The notes under the pieces were generated by a model. The model saw nothing but the letters and a program-made list of their open reading frames with translations, made no database searches and was not told where the DNA came from. Shown here one piece after another: positions 25,822 to 33,966 of a stretch of 64,000 nt of DNA (position 1 is the stretch's first letter; the number at the start of each line of letters is the position of its first letter). A program made the translations under genes and the position numbers. This stretch comes from Hyphomicrobiales bacterium (lineage in GTDB: Bacteria > Pseudomonadota > Alphaproteobacteria > Rhizobiales > Rhizobiaceae), in contig UBQW01000037.1 of the NCBI GenBank assembly GCA_900467745.1, forward strand, positions 1-64,000, given 5' to 3'.

Positions 25822-26423
25822 AGCCGCTCCTGCCAGGCATGGCCGGGGTGGGTCTTCCGCAGCATGGCCTTCAGCCAGTCGCGCTCGCAAGGAGCAAGCT
25901 TCGGCAGCGCGTTGGCAAAGTCCATCTCGTCCTTGTCGCGCAGGTATTTGGCCTTGAACAACAGCACGCCGGCCGGCCTGAGATAGGGTATGCCGTCGGC
26001 GGTGGTCGCGATCATCTCGGCGCGGGGAAAAGCAATCGAGGGATCGCGCTTGTAGACCCAGCGATCGGCCGTTCCCTCCTCGATCATCATGTCGACGCGC
26101 CAGCGGCCGGCGGTGCGATCGTGGCACCATATCTGCGCGATCTCGGCGGGCGGCGCTGTATCTTCCGGCAGGGGCGAGACCACGCCGCTCTCAACGGCGT
26201 AAAAATCCACGTCGCCGAGCGCCGCGCGAAACATCGCGACGTCGCTGCGCAGCGCGGTGAACTCCAGGTCCTCGTGATCACGTGTTTTCTCGCCATGCCA
26301 GAGATCGAGCGCCCAGCCGCCGACCACGCACCATGGCTTTGAAACGCCACTGAGCCGCAAGGCGAGTTCCGCAGGCTGCCAGGCGTCCCATGCGCCGTGA
26401 TCGGGGATCGGTCGTGTCTCCAT
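25818..26423 (-). CDS. aminoglycoside nucleotidyltransferase-like (LinB/ANT2''-type) protein
   Basis: A 201-residue nucleotidyltransferase-fold protein. The motif WCVVGGWALDLWHG followed by KTRDHEDLEFTALR gives the GG..[LD]..G and the acidic DHEDLE metal site of the AadB/LinA-like nucleotidyltransferases. Whether it modifies a drug, a nucleotide or another small molecule cannot be said. The start at 26423 is the first ATG at family homology, with no strong ribosome-binding site. An open frame continues far upstream but only by overlapping tspO. Confidence 0.72.
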   Translation of the reverse strand: METRPIPDHGAWDAWQPAELALRLSGVSKPWCVVGGWALDLWHGEKTRDHEDLEFTALRSDVAMFRAALGDVDFYAVESGVVSPLPEDTAPPAEIAQIWCHDRTAGRWRVDMMIEEGTADRWVYKRDPSIAFPRAEMIATTADGIPYLRPAGVLLFKAKYLRDKDEMDFANALPKLAPCERDWLKAMLRKTHPGHAWQERL

Positions 26424-26461
26424 GCGGCCCGTGTTAGCCGGGCGCGGCATCAAGGGCAATC

Positions 26462-26914
26462 TCAGTTGAGATAGACGATAGAGGCGTTGAGCAGCGTCGC
26501 GAAGGAAACCCAGGCGAGGTAGGGCAGGAAGAGCAGCGCGGCGATCCGGTCGGCATTCCAGCGGTTGAGGATGAAGGCGATGATCAGCGCCAGCAGGGCA
26601 AGGATCACGACCAGCGCTGCCGTCGGGACCTGCAGGCCGAAGAAGAACGGCGACCAGAGAAAATTCGCCACCATCTGCCCGGCCCAGATCAGCATCCCCA
26701 CGGAGAGATGACCGCGCATCCAGGTGCGCGCGCCGGCAAGCCCGATCAGCACGTAGAGAATGGTCCAGGCCGGCCCGAACACCCAGTTCGGCGGGTTGAA
26801 CGGCGGCTTCGCGAGCGATTGATACCATTCGCCCGGAAGATTGTTGACGCCGATCACGAGACCGCCGCCAAGCACGATCGCAACGAAGATGATGTAGGTC
26901 AGGGCTTTGCTCAT
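26462..26914 (-). CDS. tspO: TspO/MBR-family protein
   Basis: A 150-residue tryptophan-rich sensory protein with five membrane segments. The family block WYQSLAKPPFNPPNWVFGPAW lies at residues 30-50, followed by LIWAGQMVANFLWSPFFFGL and the C-terminal YLAWVSFATLLNASI. TspO binds porphyrins and in Rhizobium relatives has been linked to nutrient-stress signalling. It lies upstream of the nucleotidyltransferase on the same strand, with a 38-base gap. Confidence 0.92.
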   Translation of the reverse strand: MSKALTYIIFVAIVLGGGLVIGVNNLPGEWYQSLAKPPFNPPNWVFGPAWTILYVLIGLAGARTWMRGHLSVGMLIWAGQMVANFLWSPFFFGLQVPTAALVVILALLALIIAFILNRWNADRIAALLFLPYLAWVSFATLLNASIVYLN

Positions 26915-27051
26915 GCGGGCGGAGATAGGGCGCGGCCGCCGCCTCGCCAGAGCCATATCGCATACGATTCAAATGATCGTGCGATGATCCCGATTGCCCG
27001 CCACGCGCTTCGGGATATGCTCGGCGAAGCAGGAAATTGGAGTGCTGCGAA

Positions 27052-28128
27052 ATGGCCGGCATCGTGCAATCCACACAGGCCTACGAAAGCTGGCTTCGCG
27101 GCCAACTCGGGGCCGATCTGGTCGAAGGCGACCTCCTGCGCAAGCACATGAAGATGCGATCAAGCAGCTTCTCCTTCCTGCGCGCCACCTATTGGCGCTT
27201 TTCAGAAACTATCCTCGATATCTGCCCTGACGCTGCCGCCGCGCCGAAGGTTCTGGCGATCGGTGATACGCATCTGGAAAATTTCGGTACCTGGCGCGAT
27301 GTCGAGGGACGCCTCGTCTGGGGCGCCAATGATTTCGACGACGCGGCCGTGATGCCTTACGCGCTTGATCTCATCCGGCTGACGGCAAGCGCGCTCCTGG
27401 CGGTCACTGAGGGCGGCCCGCCGGCCCAGACGATCGCGGCGTCGGTGCTGACGGGCTATCTGAGGGCGTTGCAGACGCCCACGCCCATCATTCTCGAGCG
27501 CGATCACAAATGGCTGCGCAAGGCGCTGACGCTTCCTGATAGCGAACGCCGCGCCTTCTGGGATAAATTCGCGAGCCTTGCGCCGGGCGAAAAGCCGGCA
27601 CCGTCAGCCTATGCCGGAGCGCTCGACGCGTCCTTGCCGCCGGGCCATGCCGCTTACGTTCCGAAGCCGCGCACGGCGGGCACCGGCAGCCTCGGGCGTC
27701 CGCGTTTCATCGCTTACACGGATTGGCGGGGCGGGCCGGTGCTGCGCGAGGCCAAGGCCATGCTGCAATCAGCCTGGTCTCTCGCCCACGCGCCCGATGA
27801 TCGCGCCATCCATGCCGTCGAGATCGCGGCAGGTCAGATGCGCTCTCCCGATCCGCACTATCGGCTGATCGGCTCGGTTCTGGTGCGGCGGCTGTCGCCG
27901 AGCAGCACCAAGATCGAGATCGACGGCAATTCTGATCTGTTGCTCTCGCCGGATATGCTGGATCTGATGGGCTTCGAGATCGGCAACTGCCACGCCAATG
28001 ACCCTTCGGCCGTTGATGCGATCCTGCGCGACCTCAAGGCGCGCAAGCCGGGCTGGCTGGTGGAAGACGCCAAGGCTGCTGCGGCGCAGATCGGCGCCGA
28101 GCAGAAAACATGGTCACACGCGTCGTGA
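27052..28128 (+). CDS. DUF2252-family protein
   Basis: A 358-residue DUF2252 protein. The family signature is seen as KMRSSSFSFLRATYWRFSETI, the GDTHLENFG block (residues about 69-77) and WGANDFDDAAVMPYALDLIR, which echo the kinase-like fold with an HLENFG catalytic-loop-like motif. The reaction is not known. GGAG precedes the ATG at 27052. It overlaps the convergent DUF1513 gene by 15 bases and is divergent from tspO. Confidence 0.85.
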   Translation: MAGIVQSTQAYESWLRGQLGADLVEGDLLRKHMKMRSSSFSFLRATYWRFSETILDICPDAAAAPKVLAIGDTHLENFGTWRDVEGRLVWGANDFDDAAVMPYALDLIRLTASALLAVTEGGPPAQTIAASVLTGYLRALQTPTPIILERDHKWLRKALTLPDSERRAFWDKFASLAPGEKPAPSAYAGALDASLPPGHAAYVPKPRTAGTGSLGRPRFIAYTDWRGGPVLREAKAMLQSAWSLAHAPDDRAIHAVEIAAGQMRSPDPHYRLIGSVLVRRLSPSSTKIEIDGNSDLLLSPDMLDLMGFEIGNCHANDPSAVDAILRDLKARKPGWLVEDAKAAAAQIGAEQKTWSHAS

Positions 28129-29211
28129 GGGCGCGATCCTGACGATGTGCTGGTCCCAGGCCACATCGCTGCGCTGACCAAGAAAATCGCCGTCATAGGA
28201 GGAAACGGCAAAGCCGCTTGTTGCGGGCGCGATGCCGGCCGCTTCGGGCACGATCTCCTCGCGCAAAACCCGGCCGCTTATGGCGTCGATCGTCACCGAG
28301 GCCCCGCCCTTTGGCGAGGTCACGCCCACCAGCCCGTCCTTGCGGTTTACGGCAATGGCGCCGACATAGTTGGCGAGCCTTCGGGTGGTCTCTTCGGGCA
28401 GATCGACGAAGCGCAGGTCCTCGCCCTTGGCGAAGGAGCCGACCAGCGGCGGCAGATCGTTGCGGCGGCCTTCATACTGGCAGGCGAACCAGATGCGGCC
28501 GCTGTCGTCGACATCGACATGACGCGTCGAGACCTGCGCCCACTCGTCGGGCAGCGTGTGCTTCTCGATCAGCGCGCCGGTTGCGGCATCCACGACCGTC
28601 AGCGACGGCTGCATGTTGCCGAGGTTGAGCTTGGTGCGGCCGAAATCCGGATGCGTCTCGATCCCGCCATTGGCAATGATGAGCATGTGCCCGTCGTCGC
28701 TGACGGTCATGTCGTGCGGGCCGACGCCATAGGTCTCGAATTCGCCGATCCGCTCGAAGCGGTGGGTGGCGTCGTAGAGCCCGATCATGCCGCGATTGCC
28801 GTCAAAATCGTTCTCGCTGGCATAGAGGATGCGCCCATCGGGCGAAAATGCGCCGTGGCCGTAGAAATGCCGGTTCTCGGCGGCCGTGATCACGATCGGC
28901 TTGGCTTTTCCGTGCGGGTCGAAGATCATCGCATAGGTGCCGGGCCGCCGCGCGAAGGCGACGGTCTTGCCCGTGGCGGCGCTAAAGGCCATGCCGTGCG
29001 AGCGTGCCGGCAGAGCCACCTGATCGATGATCTCGCCACGCTCTGAAACGGTCGCGACCGCGAAGGATCCATTGGCCTGCCGCACGCCGGAGGCATAGAC
29101 GGCATCGGCGCGCTCGAGCGCCATCAGCGCCCGCGGCTGCAAGGCCGCCAGGAAGGTCAGCCCGGCCGCCTTGACGAAGCTGCGCCGGTCGATCGCGGCA
29201 CTCCTGATCAT
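28114..29211 (-). CDS. DUF1513 secreted beta-propeller protein
   Basis: A 365-residue protein with a twin-arginine signal: DRRSFVKAAGL at residues 8-18, then a hydrophobic stretch. The mature part is made of repeated beta-propeller blades (for example GHGAFSPDGRILYASENDFD). DUF1513 proteins commonly stand last in the imelysin/DUF1111 operon of proteobacteria, as here, and so are thought to help periplasmic iron handling. The export route implies folding or cofactor binding before transport. The start follows the imelysin stop by four bases. Confidence 0.88.
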   Translation of the reverse strand: MIRSAAIDRRSFVKAAGLTFLAALQPRALMALERADAVYASGVRQANGSFAVATVSERGEIIDQVALPARSHGMAFSAATGKTVAFARRPGTYAMIFDPHGKAKPIVITAAENRHFYGHGAFSPDGRILYASENDFDGNRGMIGLYDATHRFERIGEFETYGVGPHDMTVSDDGHMLIIANGGIETHPDFGRTKLNLGNMQPSLTVVDAATGALIEKHTLPDEWAQVSTRHVDVDDSGRIWFACQYEGRRNDLPPLVGSFAKGEDLRFVDLPEETTRRLANYVGAIAVNRKDGLVGVTSPKGGASVTIDAISGRVLREEIVPEAAGIAPATSGFAVSSYDGDFLGQRSDVAWDQHIVRIAPSRRV

Positions 29212-29215
29212 CGGC

Positions 29216-30361
29216 TCAATCGCCGTCGGAGAAGGAGAAACCGGCCGAAAGGCCGATCGCGGCGCCATAATTGTCGCTGATCATGGTCACGAGATCGCGC
29301 GTATCGACCAGGAGCTGGTCGAGCTTTGCCTTTTCGGCATCGCTGGTGGCGACCTCGATGTCAGGGTTGAGCTTGGGCACGGTTTCAAGCAGCGACTTCA
29401 GCTTGGCGTCGATCGCGTCGGCAACCGGCTTCTTGTCAGCCGGCAAGAGGTCGGCCATCTCGGCCTTCTGCCAAAGGTTGCGCAGCCCCTCCAGATTGGA
29501 TGTCATCGACTTCCAGGTGTTCTTTGAGCGCCAGTAGATCGCCATCTTCGGGCGCGGCGTCGTGTCCTTGCCCTTGTAGAATTGCTCAAGCCGCTGGTCG
29601 CGGACATTCTCGGCGCCGTGCACCAGAGTCCCGAGAAGCGCGGTCACGGCTTCCTTGTTGTCCATGAAATCGGCGCTTTGCGGGCCGGGATGCTTCCAGC
29701 TCGCCTGGATGCCGTCAGGCTTTTCCCAGGCGGCGACCACTTCGGCCGCCTCGCGCTGGATGTTGCCGGCAACGGCCGCACCATAGAGGCAGCGGAAACC
29801 GCTCTTCTGGTTGGTGAGGTCTTCCGATCCGGTGCCGTAGAGCACGTATTCGAGCGCCGTCAGGCCCTGCAGGGCAACGCTCTTTGAGGCGATTGCATCG
29901 ACCGTCGTGTCCTTGGGATCGGCCTTGGCGATCAGCGTCTGCACCTGCCTCAGGCCCACGCCCTTGCGGTCCGGATAGAACAGGATGTGCTCGAAGAGAT
30001 TGTCCTGGATGACGGGACCGACCTGCACCATTTCGATGGCCGACCAGTAGCGGATGATGTCGTCGAAGGCCGACTTCGCCTTGTCGAGGCTGCCAGGCGT
30101 GCCCTTGTCGCAAAGATCCTTCATCGCCGTGGTCAGCCGCGCCGCGGATTGCTGGGCATTGCGGTAACCTGGGCGGATCACCTCGTCGACCGCGCGCTGC
30201 ATCACGGCAGGCACGGCATCCTCGTTCAAGCCCGCCGGAGCGGCAGCCTGGCCAGCCGGGGCCGCCGGTGCGGCAGCCTGGGCCGCCTGCGGAGCGGCCG
30301 TCTGCGCCACGGCATTGGAGGCAAGGGCAAGGGAGAGAACCAGAGGGTACCAAAGGCGCAT
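29216..30361 (-). CDS. imelysin-family protein (second copy)
   Basis: A 381-residue secreted protein. A signal peptide (MRLWYPLVLSLALASNAVAQ) is followed by an Ala/Pro/Gln-rich linker to about residue 45, then the helical imelysin peptidase-like domain, in which the family's GxHxxE site is degenerate (ALQGLTALEYVLYG). Such second imelysins accompany the canonical one in iron-regulated operons. The ATG shares one base with the DUF1111 stop (TGATG); a TTG one codon earlier is possible. Confidence 0.88.
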   Translation of the reverse strand: MRLWYPLVLSLALASNAVAQTAAPQAAQAAAPAAPAGQAAAPAGLNEDAVPAVMQRAVDEVIRPGYRNAQQSAARLTTAMKDLCDKGTPGSLDKAKSAFDDIIRYWSAIEMVQVGPVIQDNLFEHILFYPDRKGVGLRQVQTLIAKADPKDTTVDAIASKSVALQGLTALEYVLYGTGSEDLTNQKSGFRCLYGAAVAGNIQREAAEVVAAWEKPDGIQASWKHPGPQSADFMDNKEAVTALLGTLVHGAENVRDQRLEQFYKGKDTTPRPKMAIYWRSKNTWKSMTSNLEGLRNLWQKAEMADLLPADKKPVADAIDAKLKSLLETVPKLNPDIEVATSDAEKAKLDQLLVDTRDLVTMISDNYGAAIGLSAGFSFSDGD

Positions 30362-31896
30362 CAAAGAGACTCCAAAAACGTAATCAGTGCCTGCCTGTTA
30401 TCCGCAGGCAGGGAGGCAAATGCGTCGCGCGACTTTTGTGCTTCGCCGCCGTGCCAGAGAATGGCCTCGGTGAGGTTTCTGGCCCGGCCGTCATGAAGGA
30501 AAAAGCTATGTCCGCTGACAGTCTTGGTGAGACCTATACCCCATAGCGGCGGCGTGCGCCATTCACGTCCGCTTGCAAGTCCAACCTGTTGTCCGTCCGC
30601 CAGCCCGTCGCCCATGTCATGCAGCAGGAAGTCGGAATAGGGCCAGATCAGCTGGAAGGACTGCGCCTTGTCGAGGCTGTCGCGCCGCGTCACATACTTC
30701 GGAACATGGCAGGCCGTGCAGCCGCTTTCGTAGAAAACCTGCTTGCCCTTCAGCGTCTCGGGAAAGCTCGCCTTGCGCCGCGCCGGCACGGCCAGATTGG
30801 CGGAATAGAAGGTCACGAGGTCGAGGATCGGCCCCGGCGCTTCCTCGTTTCCAAGCCGCTTCTGCACGCCTGTGGCCATCGCCTTGCACTTGGCCTGCGC
30901 ATCCGTGCAATCGCCATGCGGGTCGGGCTGGTCAGGGGTGGAGATGCCGATGTCGTTGAGGAACGCATCGGCGCTCTGGTCGCGCACGCTGGCATTCTGC
31001 GCCTTCCAGCCGAAGCGGCCGAGCGCGATCTTTCCGGTGCGGTGGTCGCGCACGATCGCCGCCTTGCCGCGAATGCCGTCGCCGTCCTTGTCGTCGGGAT
31101 CGGCATGCGCGAGGATATCGGCCTCCGGAATGGCCTCGATCAGCCCCAGTCCGATCATCGCCGGCGCCACGCGCGGCGAGATCGTCGTTGCCGGGTCGAG
31201 CGGGCCGTAACCGAGATTGTCGATTGCGTAGCGCGGTCGCCGCAGCGACACGGTCTCGCCACCCGCGAGCGTCACCGGCTCTTCAGTGTAGCTGACCGCC
31301 ATCTTCCCCTCGGCGGGAAGGCCGGGTACCGCGCGGTCCTGCAGCTGGTGGCCGTAGACGGGATCGGGGAAGTTGATGGTCTCGGCATCGGCGACGGCGC
31401 GCTCCTCGTCGGGCGTCTTGGCCGTGCGCGCCAGTCTGAGAAACATCGAGCTGGTGCTGGCGTCGGGCTCCGGCTTGCCGCGCCCGTCATTGAGATGGCA
31501 GTTCATGCAGGAGCGCGCGTTGAACAGCGGCCCCAGCCCGTCGGAGGCCTGCGTCGAGGAGGGGGCGGAAACCCAGAGCTTCTTGAAGAGCGCATTGCCG
31601 AGCTTGAACGGCTGCTCCTCCTCGAAAGGGATGTTCGCGGAGATATGCGAGAAGGAATTGCGCGTCACCGGATCGATCGACGTCGCGCCGCCCGCCTGCA
31701 TGGCCTCGTATTGCTCGGCCTTGGAGAAGTCGGTGGTCGGCCGCGTCACATCGGCGACGCGTTTGGCGTCGGCTTCGGTGAGATCGGTGCGCTTGGTGGG
31801 AAGGTCGAAATTATCGGCAAGGGCGGCGGAAAGGCCGGCGATCGTGGCGCAGATGGTTGCGCTGAAGAGAAGACGACGGGCCGGGAAAGGCGACAT
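30361..31896 (-). CDS. di-heme oxidoreductase-like protein (DUF1111, thiol oxidoreductase-like)
   Basis: A 511-residue periplasmic c-type cytochrome. After a signal peptide (to about residue 28) it has two heme-binding motifs, SCMNCH at 129-134 and GCTACH at 392-397. Between them DPDDKDGDGIRGK (267-279) looks like a calcium-binding EF-hand-type loop. Family members resemble MauG-like/cytochrome-c peroxidase folds and cluster with imelysins; a ferric/ferrous redox step in iron uptake is a plausible inference. It lies 46 bases after the first imelysin gene. Confidence 0.9.
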   Translation of the reverse strand: MSPFPARRLLFSATICATIAGLSAALADNFDLPTKRTDLTEADAKRVADVTRPTTDFSKAEQYEAMQAGGATSIDPVTRNSFSHISANIPFEEEQPFKLGNALFKKLWVSAPSSTQASDGLGPLFNARSCMNCHLNDGRGKPEPDASTSSMFLRLARTAKTPDEERAVADAETINFPDPVYGHQLQDRAVPGLPAEGKMAVSYTEEPVTLAGGETVSLRRPRYAIDNLGYGPLDPATTISPRVAPAMIGLGLIEAIPEADILAHADPDDKDGDGIRGKAAIVRDHRTGKIALGRFGWKAQNASVRDQSADAFLNDIGISTPDQPDPHGDCTDAQAKCKAMATGVQKRLGNEEAPGPILDLVTFYSANLAVPARRKASFPETLKGKQVFYESGCTACHVPKYVTRRDSLDKAQSFQLIWPYSDFLLHDMGDGLADGQQVGLASGREWRTPPLWGIGLTKTVSGHSFFLHDGRARNLTEAILWHGGEAQKSRDAFASLPADNRQALITFLESL

Positions 31897-31942
31897 TTCG
31901 GAGTTCGGGCCGCCTCGACAGCGAAGCGGCCCGCCTTTTTAC

Positions 31943-33223
31943 TTATTTGAAGACGGCAGTAGGATTATCCAAGCTGTCGGAACCTTCAAGCTTGACCGTG
32001 CCGAGATCGAGCGCGGCGATCACGCGCTGCACCGATTTCGTCTGGTCGACGAGGCCGTCGATGGCAGCCTGGACAACGGCGTTGCCCTTCTTGTTGCCCT
32101 CGGCGATCATCTGGTCGTACTTCTCGACGTTCTGGCCGCGCTTGGCCATGATCGCCATCGCCTTCAGCGTCGCGTCGAGCTTGCCCTGCATTTCCTTGTC
32201 GAGCTTCTTGTCCTTGGCGGCGACGAGATCGTGCAGCGACGGACCCTTCATCTTCGTACCGTCGACGCGGGTGTAGTTGCCCGTATAGGCGGCAGCGATG
32301 CCGACAGCGTCGTTGAGGTGCGAGTTGTAGGTGTTGTCGGAGAAGCAATCATGCTCTTCTTCCGGATCGTGCAGGATGAGGCCGAGCTTCATGCGCTCGC
32401 CGGCGAGTTCGCCGTAAGAGAGCGAGCCCATACCGGTCAGGATGGCGACGAGGCCGGCCTTCGGATCGGCTTCGACATGCTTCGTGGCTTCGCCATCCGG
32501 CTTCCAGTTGTCGGTCATTTCCTGCAAGTCGGAGACCAGAAGCGTCGAGGCCGACTTCAGATATTCGGCGCGGCGGTCGCAATTGCCGTGCGTGCAATTC
32601 TTCAGGTCGTAATCGGTAGCCGGGCGGTTGCCGGCGCCTGGGCCGGTGCCGTTCAGGTCCTGGCCCCAGAGCAGGAATTCGATGGCGTGATAGCCGGTCG
32701 CGACGTTGGCTTCCACGCCGCCGGCTTCCGCCAGCGTGCCGGAGAGGAATTCGGGCGTCAGCTTCGAAGCGTCAACATCCTTGCCGTCGATCTTGATCGT
32801 CTTGTTGGCGATCACGTTGGCGACGTAAAGCGCGTTCTCGTCGCTCTCGGTGCCGTAGGAGGCGTCGACATAGTCGATCAGGCCTTCGTCGAGCGGCCAG
32901 GCGTTGACCTTGCCTTCCCAGTCATCGACGATCGGGTTGCCGAAGCGGTAGACTTCCGTCTGCTGGTAGGGAACGCGAGCCTTGATCCAGGCGGCGCGGG
33001 CAGCTTCAAGCGTCTTGTCCGTCGGCTCCTTCAAGAAGGCGTCGATCGCGGCGTCGAGGGCCTTCGCCGTGATCAGCGCGTCCTCATACTTCGCGTGGCC
33101 GACTTCGGTGTAATATTTCACAACGGCAGCAGCATCCGGGGCCGCGTAAGCGGGGATGGCGGACAGAGCGGTTGGGGCCACCGCCAGCGCCAGGGCTGCG
33201 CAGAAATTCCTGTTGAGTTTCAT
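31943..33223 (-). CDS. imelysin-family protein (IrpA-like)
   Basis: A 426-residue secreted protein: signal peptide to about residue 28, then the imelysin domain with the conserved GYHAIE (GxHxxE, residues 177-182) metal-site motif and the flanking FLLWGQDLNGTGPGAGNRP. Imelysins (insulin-cleaving membrane proteases, IrpA, EfeO relatives) bind iron at the cell envelope. AGGAGAGG precedes the ATG at 33223. It is the first gene of a four-gene operon and has an Irr-box-like sequence about 86-102 bases upstream. Confidence 0.92.
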   Translation of the reverse strand: MKLNRNFCAALALAVAPTALSAIPAYAAPDAAAVVKYYTEVGHAKYEDALITAKALDAAIDAFLKEPTDKTLEAARAAWIKARVPYQQTEVYRFGNPIVDDWEGKVNAWPLDEGLIDYVDASYGTESDENALYVANVIANKTIKIDGKDVDASKLTPEFLSGTLAEAGGVEANVATGYHAIEFLLWGQDLNGTGPGAGNRPATDYDLKNCTHGNCDRRAEYLKSASTLLVSDLQEMTDNWKPDGEATKHVEADPKAGLVAILTGMGSLSYGELAGERMKLGLILHDPEEEHDCFSDNTYNSHLNDAVGIAAAYTGNYTRVDGTKMKGPSLHDLVAAKDKKLDKEMQGKLDATLKAMAIMAKRGQNVEKYDQMIAEGNKKGNAVVQAAIDGLVDQTKSVQRVIAALDLGTVKLEGSDSLDNPTAVFK

Positions 33224-33308
33224 GGGATCCTCTCCTGTGACGGGCATGCTTTATAAGGCCCGGCGAAAATGTCTTCGCCCAAAAGCAAACTGGTGTCAAA
33301 CACTCTAG

Positions 33309-33325
33309 TTTGGAATGGTTTTAAG
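33309..33325. promoter_or_regulatory. candidate Irr (ICE) box
   Basis: TTTGGAATGGTTTTAAG agrees with the alphaproteobacterial iron control element (TTTAGAA, three bases, TTCTAAA) at 11 of 14 fixed positions. It lies upstream of the imelysin operon at 33223, where iron-dependent control by Irr would be expected. Three mismatches leave this uncertain. Confidence 0.5.
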
Positions 33326-33435
33326 GAAGGAAATGCGCCGAAAGGCCGTCAAATCGAAATCGAATTGCTTGGAAAATGGGCGATATATGAGTAATCACTG
33401 TGCAACTGCATAAACACTGTCCGGATTGACCGCGT

Positions 33436-33942
33436 ATGCGCCGACATATCAAGCATTTCACCCATCGCCATGAACCGAAGGGTACCGTCCATCTCCATCT
33501 GAAATCCGGCATCGGCGCCATGATCGGCATGGCCTCGGTCGGCGCGCTGACCGTTTTCACCGGTATTCCGCTGCTGATCGCGCCCTTTGGCGCAACGGCG
33601 GTGCTGATCTTCGGCCAGCCAAAGAGCCCGCTCGCGCAGCCAGCCAACGTCATCGGCGGCTACCTTCTGGCGGCGCTGATTGGCGGCTTGGCGGTGTTCC
33701 TGTTTCCGGGTCTCTGGTGGGTCGGCGCGATCGCCGTCGGGCTGACCATTGCCGGCATGCTGATGCTGCGCGTGACCCATCCGCCGGCGGGTGCCGTGCC
33801 GCTGGTGGCCTTCGGCTCGCATATGGGCGGGCCGATGCTGTTTCTGATCGTCGGTTTCGGCAGTGCGCTGCTGATCGCGATCGCCGTGCTGCATCACCTG
33901 ATCCCGCCGCGGCATCAATATCCGCTGCGGGCCCCTCACTGA
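33436..33942 (+). CDS. HPP-family membrane protein
   Basis: A 168-residue membrane protein with four hydrophobic segments, and the family motif THPPAGAVPLVAFGSH (the HPP residues at about 115-117). Some HPP proteins of plants and cyanobacteria carry nitrite into the chloroplast; bacterial roles are less certain. A His-rich N-terminus (RRHIKHFTHRHEPKG) precedes the first segment. No strong ribosome-binding site is visible. It is divergent from the imelysin operon across 212 bases. Confidence 0.8.
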   Translation: MRRHIKHFTHRHEPKGTVHLHLKSGIGAMIGMASVGALTVFTGIPLLIAPFGATAVLIFGQPKSPLAQPANVIGGYLLAALIGGLAVFLFPGLWWVGAIAVGLTIAGMLMLRVTHPPAGAVPLVAFGSHMGGPMLFLIVGFGSALLIAIAVLHHLIPPRHQYPLRAPH

Positions 33943-33946
33943 TCTA

Positions 33947-33961
33947 GGCTCCTCTGGAGCC
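33947..33961. terminator. short hairpin between convergent HPP and rsmB genes
   Basis: GGCTCC and GGAGCC form a 6-base perfect stem with a 3-base loop in the 24-base gap between two convergent genes. No T tract follows on either strand, so termination function is only a guess from position. Confidence 0.3.
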
Positions 33962-33966
33962 CTCCA

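Noticed and set aside
25818..27074. A long minus-strand frame joining the nucleotidyltransferase to a 210-residue N-terminal extension
   Set aside because: The extension overlaps tspO in another frame and has no domain; the nucleotidyltransferase homology begins only near 26423.
31373..33256. A 627-codon open frame antisense to the imelysin and DUF1111 genes
   Set aside because: It spans two genuine genes and the gap between them, which is characteristic of a GC shadow.
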